NCBI GenBank assembly: GCA_016206585.1
Contig: JACQRE010000040.1
Coordinates: 1-12,613, forward strand
Length of the DNA: 12,613 bases
Source: Candidatus Omnitrophota bacterium
GTDB lineage: Bacteria > Omnitrophota > Gorgyraeia > Aquiviventales > Aquiviventaceae
Direction: 5' to 3'
Shown here: piece after piece, positions 7,898 to 12,613 of the stretch
Layout of the letters: the number at the start of each line of letters is the position of its first letter
Position numbering within the stretch: position 1 is the first letter of the stretch
Position numbers and translations under genes: made by a program
The notes under the pieces: model-generated
What the model was told of the DNA's origin: nothing
Database searches by the model: none
Seen by the model: the letters and a program-made list of their open reading frames with translations, nothing else

Positions 7898-7925
7898 TCC
7901 GCACTCCGCACTCCGCACTCCGAAC
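7898..7925 (-). repeat. 7-bp tandem repeats, inverse arm (locus A)
   Basis: Read on the + strand the units are TCCGCAC three times, then TCCGAAC, the reverse complement of the GTGCGGA/GTTCGGA word of the forward arm. The array fills most of the 45-nt gap before the GT9 gene and ends 7 nt before its ATG, leaving no Shine-Dalgarno. Confidence 0.85.
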
Positions 7926-7932
7926 TCTCTTG

Positions 7933-9000
7933 ATGAATCGTGTGCTGGTTGTTCTGCCGAACTGGTTAGGAGAAACTCTGTTTGCCACGCCGTTCCTGCG
8001 GGCCCTGCGGCGCGCGCACCCGGACGCGTTCCTGGCGACGCTGGGCTGGCCGCAGTGCCGCGAGGTGCTGCGGCACAACCCGCAGGTGAATGCGCACGTG
8101 GACTATGAGGAGCGGGGGCGCCATCGCAGCCTGGCGGGCCAATGGCGCCTCGTGCAGTGGCTGCGCCATCAGCGCTTCGACACCGCCTTCATCCTGCGCA
8201 AGAGCCTGTCGCGGTCGCTGCTCCTCGCGCTGGCCGGCATCCCGCACCGCATTGGCTTCGCGAACGCGAAGAGCGGCTGGCTGCTGACGCGGCGGGTGGC
8301 GCTCCCTGAAGGGCGGCGGCACAAGGCCTCGACGTACTTCCCGCTGCTGGAAGCGATGGGGGTGGCACCCCCTGAGGCCCTCGCGGAGTACGTGGTGAAC
8401 GCGGAGGAACGGGAAGCCGCGCGCACGCTGTTGGGCGCGCACCGGCTCCTTTCGGGCGGCCCGCTCGTCCTCCTGCATCCGGGCGCGAACTGGGGGCATA
8501 AGCGCTGGGCGCCTGAGCGCTTCGCACAGCTCGGCGACCGGCTCATCACCGGGCCGCAGGCCAGGGTCGCCCTGACCGGTGCCGCGGGCGACGTCGAGCT
8601 GGCCCGGTCGATCAGTCAACACATGCGTCATCCCGCCGTCGTGCTGGCCGGCCGCACCACGCTGCGCGAGCTTGCGGCGTGCCTGGCGCAGGCGCGGCTC
8701 TTCGTCTCCAATGACACCGGGGTGCTGCACATCGCCTCCGCGCTCGCCACGCCGCTCGTCGCACTCTACGGCCCGACCTCGCCGGCGCTCACCGGGCCGC
8801 TGGGCGATCCGCGGCGGATGCGCGTGATCCACCATCCTGATTGCTGTCCCGAGATTCCGTGTTACCGCCCGGAGCACCCCGCGCATCTCGGCATGGACTC
8901 GATCAGCGTGGACGAAGTGTATCAAGTCGCTACGAACCTCTTGGGACAAGGGAGAGAGGGTGGACGTAGTGCGGAATTCGGAGTTCGGAGTGCGGAATGA
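7933..9000 (+). CDS. GT9-family (heptosyltransferase-like) glycosyltransferase with atypical active-site residue
   Basis: 355 residues from ATG 7933; a TTG at 7930 directly precedes it. The GT9 fold is shown by VLVVLPNWLGETLFATPFLRAL, LHPGANWGHKRW, SNDTGVLHIASALATPLVALYGP and the terminal SVDEV helix. GT9 enzymes of the WaaF type normally read NWLGD here; this protein has NWLGE (E14), replacing the Asp that in WaaC (D13) is thought to be the catalytic base. The C-terminal cysteine cluster seen in the other three GT9 domains is degenerate (C304, C305 and C310, with Gly320 in place of the fourth Cys). Its final residues (SAEFGVRSAE) and stop come from a 7-bp array. It is flanked on both sides by inverse-paired 7-bp arrays. 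Reduced activity, altered specificity or a structural role are all possible. Confidence 0.87.
   Translation: MNRVLVVLPNWLGETLFATPFLRALRRAHPDAFLATLGWPQCREVLRHNPQVNAHVDYEERGRHRSLAGQWRLVQWLRHQRFDTAFILRKSLSRSLLLALAGIPHRIGFANAKSGWLLTRRVALPEGRRHKASTYFPLLEAMGVAPPEALAEYVVNAEEREAARTLLGAHRLLSGGPLVLLHPGANWGHKRWAPERFAQLGDRLITGPQARVALTGAAGDVELARSISQHMRHPAVVLAGRTTLRELAACLAQARLFVSNDTGVLHIASALATPLVALYGPTSPALTGPLGDPRRMRVIHHPDCCPEIPCYRPEHPAHLGMDSISVDEVYQVATNLLGQGREGGRSAEFGVRSAE
8968..8995 (+). repeat. 7-bp tandem repeats, forward arm (locus B)
   Basis: Units AGTGCGG, AATTCGG, AGTTCGG, AGTGCGG: nearly the same array as at 7855-7882, about 1.1 kb away. It encodes the C-terminus of the GT9 gene. Bases 8986-8996 are a perfect 11-bp inverted repeat with 9026-9036 across a 29-nt spacer. 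Confidence 0.85.
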
Positions 9001-9022
9001 AGGATGCCACTGCTCTCAAAGC

Positions 9023-9057
9023 CACTCCGCACTCCGCACTTCGCACTCGGCACTCTG
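9023..9057 (-). repeat. 7-bp tandem repeats, inverse arm (locus B)
   Basis: Read on the + strand: CACTCCG, CACTCCG, CACTTCG, CACTCGG, CACTCTG. This is the inverse of the forward-arm word. It lies in the gap before the next GT9 gene and ends 11 nt before its likely ATG (9069). In one frame it reads PHSALRTRHS, which would wrongly extend that gene to the ATG at 8997. Confidence 0.85.
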
Positions 9058-9068
9058 GGTCGCCCCGG

Positions 9069-10046
9069 ATGTTGATGATTGGTCCCTCCAACATCGGCGA
9101 TGCGATCCTCGTGAGCGGCGTAATCGCGGCGGTGCGGACGCGCTATCCCGAGGGGCACCTCACGCTGGTCGTCGGTGAGCGGGCCGCAGCGCTCTTCGCG
9201 GAGGATCCGCGCATCCAGACGCTGGTCAATGCGGACCGCTTCCGCAGCCCGCTGGCGCGCGTCACGCTGGCCTTCGCGCTGTGGCGCTACCAGCCCCAGG
9301 TGCTCGTCGATTTGCGCCACACGCTCTATCCGCTCCTGCTCAAGCCGCTGCAGGCCTGGCGCTACCTGCGGCAGCCCCCCAGGGACGTCGTGCACATGCG
9401 CGAGCGGCACCGCTGGAAGCTGCACGCCCAGGTGCCGGGCATTGCGGACGATGGTGCGGCGTCGTGCCCGCTCTGGTTCAGCGAGCGGGACGTCGCGCAC
9501 GTGGAGGCGCTCTGGCGCCGGTGGCAGCTGCACCGCGCACCGCGCATCGCGCTGATCGCGCCCGGCGCGCGCAGCCATATCAAGCGCTGGACGGCGGAAG
9601 GCTTCGCGTGGGTGGCGGATCGCCTCATCACCGAGGCGGACACCCTCGTGGTCTTCTCCGGCGAACCGGACGAGGAGCCGGTCGTGGAGGAGATTGCCGC
9701 GCTGATGCGCGGGCGCGCGCACAGCCTCGTGGGGCTCGTCACGATCCGCCAGCTCGGGGTCGTCATGCAGCGGGTCCAGCTGGTCATCACCAACGACTCC
9801 GGGGCGCTGCACCTCGCCTCCGCCGTCGGGGCCCCGACGGTGGCGGTCTTCGGCCCGACCGATGCGGGCAAGTACGGCCCGACCGCGCCGTCATCGCGTA
9901 CGATCCGCCGACGTCTCTTCTGCGCGCCCTGCGAGCGGGCGCTGTGCCGCTTCAACCACGAGTGCATGCGATTTATCACTCCCGAGGACGTGTACGACGC
10001 CGCCAAGGAATTGCTTCAGACCAGAGACATGAGACATGAGACATGA
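9069..10046 (+). CDS. GT9-family (heptosyltransferase-type) glycosyltransferase
   Basis: 325 residues if it starts at ATG 9069 (MLMIGPSNIGDAILVSG), the family-typical beginning; ATG 9075 is also possible. An in-frame ATG at 8997 would add 24 residues translated from a 7-bp repeat array (PHSALRTRHS) and is rejected. Motifs: SNIGD with D11 at the catalytic position, APGARSHIKRW, TNDSGALHLASAVGAPTVAVFGPTD in the donor site, and a complete cysteine cluster (C285, C288, C293, C299) before FITPEDV. It probably transfers an ADP-heptose-derived or related sugar onto the LPS inner core at the cytoplasmic face of the inner membrane. Its end (TRDMRHET) lies inside a different 7-bp array. No Shine-Dalgarno is visible. 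Confidence 0.88.
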   Translation: MLMIGPSNIGDAILVSGVIAAVRTRYPEGHLTLVVGERAAALFAEDPRIQTLVNADRFRSPLARVTLAFALWRYQPQVLVDLRHTLYPLLLKPLQAWRYLRQPPRDVVHMRERHRWKLHAQVPGIADDGAASCPLWFSERDVAHVEALWRRWQLHRAPRIALIAPGARSHIKRWTAEGFAWVADRLITEADTLVVFSGEPDEEPVVEEIAALMRGRAHSLVGLVTIRQLGVVMQRVQLVITNDSGALHLASAVGAPTVAVFGPTDAGKYGPTAPSSRTIRRRLFCAPCERALCRFNHECMRFITPEDVYDAAKELLQTRDMRHET

Positions 10047-10056
10047 GACCACAGAC
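10015..10056 (+). repeat. 7-bp tandem repeats, forward arm (locus C, NNNAGAC/ATGAGAC)
   Basis: Six units: TTCAGAC, CAGAGAC, three ATGAGAC, CACAGAC. They contain the last codons and stop (TGA 10044-10046) of the GT9 gene. Two weaker units (CAATGAC, GACAGAC) occur at 10070-10083. Bases 10038-10056 match the reverse complement of 10119-10137 at 18 of 19 positions. Confidence 0.87.
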
Positions 10057-10111
10057 AACAACCGCAGGCCAATGACGACAGACAACGTGATTGTGTGCCG
10101 TGTATCGCTTT

Positions 10112-10153
10112 GTCTCAGGTCTCTGGTCTCATGTCTCTTGTCTGATGTCTGAT
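10112..10153 (-). repeat. 7-bp tandem repeats, inverse arm (locus C), abutting a start codon
   Basis: Read on the + strand: GTCTCAG, GTCTCTG, GTCTCAT, GTCTCTT, GTCTGAT, GTCTGAT, then directly the ATG at 10154. The 42 bases before the next gene are thus entirely repeat, the inverse of the ATGAGAC word on the other side of a 55-nt spacer. An upstream ATG inside the array (10145) is in frame. Confidence 0.87.
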
Positions 10154-11194
10154 ATGTTGATTCCAAAGCGGATCCTCGTGATCCGGCTCGATCGCCTGGG
10201 CGACGTCATCCTCTCCACGCCGGTGCTGCAGGCGCTGCGCCAGCGATTTCCCCACGCCTTCATCGCCATGATGGTCCGTCCTCCGTGCCGCGAGGCGGTG
10301 GAGGGCAACCCCCACCTCAACGAGGTGCTCCTCTATGAGAAGGAGGGACGCCACCGCGGGATCGGTGCGACGATCCGCTTCGCGCGCAGCCTGCGCCGCT
10401 TCGAGTTCGACACGGCCCTCGTGCTGCATCCGAGCCACCGCTCTCACTGGATCCCGTGGCTGGCGCGCATCCCCAGCCGGATCGGGTATGACCGCAAGAG
10501 CGGCTGGCTGCTGACCCATCGCCTCCCGCACCGCAAGCAGGAAGGCGCCCGGCACGAGGCGGTCTACACACTGGAGCTGCTGCGCCCCTTCGGGATCGTC
10601 CCCGGTACCCCCCGGCCGGTCGTGCCGGTGGCTCCGGCGGCCGACCGGCGCGTCGATGAGTGGCTCGCCGCGCAGGCCCTCCGCCCAGGCGACCGCCTGG
10701 TCGCCATCCATCCATCGGCGAGCTGCGTGTCGAAGCGGTGGATGCCGGAGCGCTTCGCTCAGGTGGCGGACCGGCTGGCCACGGAGCAGGGGGTGCGGAT
10801 TTGCCTCGTCGCCGGCGAGCCCGACGCCGTCTTCGCGGAGGCGGTCCTGCGCGCGATGCGCCAGCCCGCCGTCAACGCCGCCGGACGGCTCAGCGTGGGG
10901 GAGCTGGCCGCCCTCTTGCGCCGGTGCCGGCTGCTCATCTCCAACGACTCCGGCCCGGTGCACGTCGCCGCCGCCGTCGGCACGCCGGTCGTGGACATCT
11001 TCGGACGCAACCAGCGCGGATTGTCGCCGCAGCGCTGGGGGCCCTTGGGGGCGGGGCACGTGGTCCTGCATAAAGAAGTCGGGTGCGTCACCTGCCTGGC
11101 GCATCGCTGCGACATCGAGTTCCTCTGCCTCACCTCGCTCAGCGTGGAAGAGGTCTATCGCGCTGCCGTGAGCGTCCTGGAACAACACGCGTAG
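10154..11194 (+). CDS. GT9-family (heptosyltransferase-type) glycosyltransferase
   Basis: 346 residues from ATG 10154 (MLIPKRILVIRLDRLGDVIL). A GT9 protein should begin about here. The frame stays open upstream to a TTG at 10091, but that part is translated repeat (LWSHVSCLMSD) and is rejected; ATG 10145 is possible. Motifs: RLGD with D17 at the catalytic position, a segment RKSGWLLTHRLPH, IHPSASCVSKRW, SNDSGPVHVAAAVGTPVVDIFG and a four-Cys cluster (C311, C314, C319, C325) before SLSVEEV. The RIGYDRKSGWLL segment is shared with neighbouring GT9 proteins, supporting local duplication. It probably acts in LPS core assembly from ADP-heptose; the exact linkage is unknown. It is the last gene of the LPS block; an 80-nt gap with a candidate promoter follows. 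Confidence 0.9.
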   Translation: MLIPKRILVIRLDRLGDVILSTPVLQALRQRFPHAFIAMMVRPPCREAVEGNPHLNEVLLYEKEGRHRGIGATIRFARSLRRFEFDTALVLHPSHRSHWIPWLARIPSRIGYDRKSGWLLTHRLPHRKQEGARHEAVYTLELLRPFGIVPGTPRPVVPVAPAADRRVDEWLAAQALRPGDRLVAIHPSASCVSKRWMPERFAQVADRLATEQGVRICLVAGEPDAVFAEAVLRAMRQPAVNAAGRLSVGELAALLRRCRLLISNDSGPVHVAAAVGTPVVDIFGRNQRGLSPQRWGPLGAGHVVLHKEVGCVTCLAHRCDIEFLCLTSLSVEEVYRAAVSVLEQHA

Positions 11195-11214
11195 CTGTCA
11201 GCCATCAGCGTTCA
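11194..11214 (+). repeat. Three 7-bp tandem repeats (GCNNTCA) after the GT9 gene
   Basis: Units GCTGTCA, GCCATCA and GCGTTCA, then a degenerate GCGAGTG. The first base overlaps the TAG stop. TCAGCCA (11198-11204) and TGGCTGA (11222-11228) are a 7-bp inverted repeat with a 17-nt loop and no T-tract. This is a third, different heptamer word at a gene end. Confidence 0.65.
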
Positions 11215-11238
11215 GCGAGTGTGGCTGAGTGTATCGAA

Positions 11239-11267
11239 TTGACTTCCCAGGACTTTCCAGCTTAAAT
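11239..11267 (+). promoter_or_regulatory. Candidate sigma70-type promoter, possibly leaderless, for the VKOR-DsbA gene
   Basis: TTGACT (11239-11244) and TTAAAT (11262-11267) are separated by exactly 17 nt, in the most AT-rich stretch of the gap. The -35 is five of six to consensus; the -10 is four of six and lacks the important second-position A. The -10 ends 7 nt before ATG 11275, so transcription would begin at the start codon. This fits the absence of a Shine-Dalgarno. Between the hexamers lie tandem 10-mers GACTTCCCAG and GACTTTCCAG. Confidence 0.4.
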
Positions 11268-11274
11268 ACGTCCC

Positions 11275-12477
11275 ATGAGCACGGATCGGATGCGCGCGGC
11301 GACGTGGTGCATGCTCCTGAGCCTCATCGGGCTCGGGCTCTCCGGGTACCTCGCCTACCTGCACCTCGGGCTCCTGCGCGGTGAGCTCCTCGGCGGGGCG
11401 GCCTGCAGCGGCAGCGGCGCGTTCAATTGCCACGCGGTCACCGGCGGCAACTGGGGGCAGCTCTTCGGCATGCCGCTGGCACTCTGGGGCGCCATCGGCT
11501 ACGTGACCGTGCTCGCCCTGGCGCTGTTCGCGCGCCAGTCGGACGAGACGGCGGAGGCGGCGACGACGCTGCTCGTCGTCCTGTCGACGGGATTCGTCCT
11601 CGCCGATGCCGGCCTCTTCCTCCTCATGGCCTTCGTGATCCGCTTCTATTGCCTCTTCTGTCTCCTGACCTATGCGGTCAACATCGTCCTCCTCATCGTG
11701 TCGCTGCGCGCCTTCGGAGCCCCGTGGGCTCGCGCGTTCGCGCAGGCCCCCGCGGCCCTGCAGGCCCTCGCACCGTCGAGGCCGCATTCGGATGCTGGGC
11801 TCTTTTGGGGTCTGGTGGCCGCCGGGATCGCCGGGGCGGTCAGCGTCCACGCCGCGACGACCTTCGTCTCCCAGGGATCGGCCGGGGCCATGCGCAAGCA
11901 GGTCCGCGAGTTCGCGCTGAGGCAGAACCGGGTGACCGTGGACGTCGCGGGCGACCCGCGCCTCGGCTCGCCGGCGGCGCCAATCCAGCTCATCGAGTTC
12001 AGCGACTTCTACTGTCCGGCCTGCCAGCGCGCCTCGAAGTTCAACACGATCATGCTGGCCGGCCGCCGGCGCGATGCGACGTTCGTGTTCAAGCACTTCC
12101 CGCTGGACACCGCCTGCAACGACAAGGTCACCCGCCTGGTGCATGCCGGCGCGTGCAAGGTCGCGGCCGCCTCGGAGTGCGCCCACGAGCAAGGACAGTT
12201 CTGGCCGTTCCACGACATGGTCTTCGGGCAGGGGGCGACGTACAACCTCAACAACCTCGAAGGCGACGTCACCCGGCTGGGGATCGACCTGACCCGCTTC
12301 CGGGCGTGCCTGGACTCCGGGCGGGGGATGGAGGCGGTGAAACGCGACATCGCCGAGGCGGGCAAGATCCAGGTGACCAGCACGCCCACCTACATCGTCA
12401 ACGGGATCCCGATGGCCGGGGGCTTAAGCCCGGCGGTGTTTGAGGAGATCGTCGCGGTGCTGCAGGAGCTCCAGTGA
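11275..12477 (+). CDS. Fusion: vitamin K epoxide reductase (VKOR) domain + DsbA-like thiol oxidoreductase
   Basis: 400 residues. The N-terminal half is a bacterial VKOR: membrane segments near 10-32, 65-88, 95-119, 122-144, and a fifth at about 177-198 leading outward. It has the loop cysteine pair C44 and C52 and the quinone-side CxxC in YCLFC (C126, C129). The C-terminal half (about 215-400) is a periplasmic DsbA/thioredoxin-fold domain with CPAC (C247, C250) after IEFSDFY and the cis-proline P371 in TSTPTYIVNG. Fused enzymes of this kind form disulfides in exported proteins and pass electrons to quinone, replacing DsbA plus DsbB. Further cysteines in the DsbA part (in TACND, GACKV and SECAH) may form a second disulfide. 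It is followed by a peroxiredoxin in a 4-nt overlap. The start is supported by the short N-tail before the first membrane segment. Confidence 0.93.
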   Translation: MSTDRMRAATWCMLLSLIGLGLSGYLAYLHLGLLRGELLGGAACSGSGAFNCHAVTGGNWGQLFGMPLALWGAIGYVTVLALALFARQSDETAEAATTLLVVLSTGFVLADAGLFLLMAFVIRFYCLFCLLTYAVNIVLLIVSLRAFGAPWARAFAQAPAALQALAPSRPHSDAGLFWGLVAAGIAGAVSVHAATTFVSQGSAGAMRKQVREFALRQNRVTVDVAGDPRLGSPAAPIQLIEFSDFYCPACQRASKFNTIMLAGRRRDATFVFKHFPLDTACNDKVTRLVHAGACKVAAASECAHEQGQFWPFHDMVFGQGATYNLNNLEGDVTRLGIDLTRFRACLDSGRGMEAVKRDIAEAGKIQVTSTPTYIVNGIPMAGGLSPAVFEEIVAVLQELQ

Positions 12478-12613
12478 CAGCGCTCGCCGTCGGACAGCCC
12501 GCCCCCGCCTTCTCGCTGCAAGACGGCGAGGGGAACACGGTGACGCTCGAAGCGCTCCGCGGCCGGCGCGTGGTCCTCTACTTCTATCCGAAGGACGACA
12601 CGCCGGGCTGCAC
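12474..12613 (+). CDS. bcp: Peroxiredoxin, Bcp/AhpC-TSA type, N-terminal fragment (3' end outside window)
   Basis: A GTG at 12474 overlaps the upstream stop as GTGA, suggesting translational coupling. The first 46 residues read as a thiol peroxidase: VGQPAPAFSLQDGEG, then RGRRVVLYFYPKDDTPGCT, with the peroxidatic cysteine at C46 (12609-12611). These enzymes reduce hydrogen and organic peroxides with electrons from thioredoxin, usually in the cytoplasm. The PKDDTPGCT form is typical of the Bcp subfamily. The resolving cysteine position is outside the window. No signal peptide precedes it, so it is unlikely to be a direct periplasmic partner of the DsbA domain, although co-expression with VKOR-DsbA suggests a shared oxidative-stress setting. 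Confidence 0.85.
   Translation, partial: MTALAVGQPAPAFSLQDGEGNTVTLEALRGRRVVLYFYPKDDTPGC

Noticed and set aside
7878..7903. Rho-independent terminator after the GT4 gene
   Set aside because: A 10-bp stem is possible, but no T-run follows and the sequence continues as inverse heptamers. The gene run continues on the same strand. The same applies to the hairpins near 9000, 10050 and 11200.
8997..9068. ATG at 8997 (ATGA overlap with the upstream stop) as the start of the GT9 gene
   Set aside because: The added 24 residues are translated heptamer repeat, while GT9 proteins begin directly with the IGPSNIGD strand encoded from 9069.
7855..10153. CRISPR-like repeat array
   Set aside because: The units are 7 bp in direct contact with no spacers, and no cas gene is present.

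Overview
The window is a dense, G+C-rich, single-strand block of about ten genes, all read on the + strand. It encodes the late steps of lipid A-Kdo and lipopolysaccharide core assembly, followed by an envelope disulfide-forming enzyme. The enzymes (Kdo transferase, LpxK, an LpxL-type acyltransferase, several ADP-heptose-type GT9 transferases) mean a didermic, LPS-making bacterium. The high G+C, unusual multidomain fusions, weak Shine-Dalgarno sites and word-like short tandem repeats at gene ends suggest an uncultivated phylum known mainly from metagenomes (Omnitrophota-like would fit) rather than a well-studied proteobacterium. That placement is a low-confidence inference.

Layout: (1) 1-221, the C-terminal end of a Xer-type tyrosine recombinase. 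(2) 240-4602, waaA, lpxK, and one gene that joins an LpxL-type acyltransferase to an ELM1-family GT-B-like domain. These genes are tightly packed or overlapping and follow the Raetz pathway (4'-kinase, Kdo addition, secondary acylation). (3) 4615-11194, five sugar-transferase genes: a GT4-GT9 fusion, a free GT4, and three free GT9 proteins. Together they hold two GT4 and four GT9 domains, enough to build a branched or heptose-rich core on Kdo-lipid A. (4) 11275-12477, a membrane VKOR domain fused to a periplasmic DsbA-like domain, overlapping by 4 nt with a Bcp-type peroxiredoxin cut by the window end. This is a redox pair distinct from the LPS block and probably has its own promoter.

The most unusual feature of the DNA itself is a set of short tandem arrays. 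Most have 7-bp units and one has 8-bp units. Each locus has its own word, and they sit at or near gene junctions: inside the 3' part of lpxK, at the 4615/6748 junction, on both sides of the GT9 gene 7933-9000, at the 9069/10154 junction and after 11194. At three junctions the array occurs as two oppositely oriented arms. The arrays supply C-terminal tails, stop codons and the DNA just before start codons, so they misplace naive gene starts and could form hairpins. The two strongest leads are the LpxL-ELM1 fusion, which ties the functionally unknown bacterial ELM1 family to lipid A, and the junctional repeats.

There is no gene-free stretch longer than about 110 nt, and no tRNA, rRNA, CRISPR array or insertion sequence was recognised.
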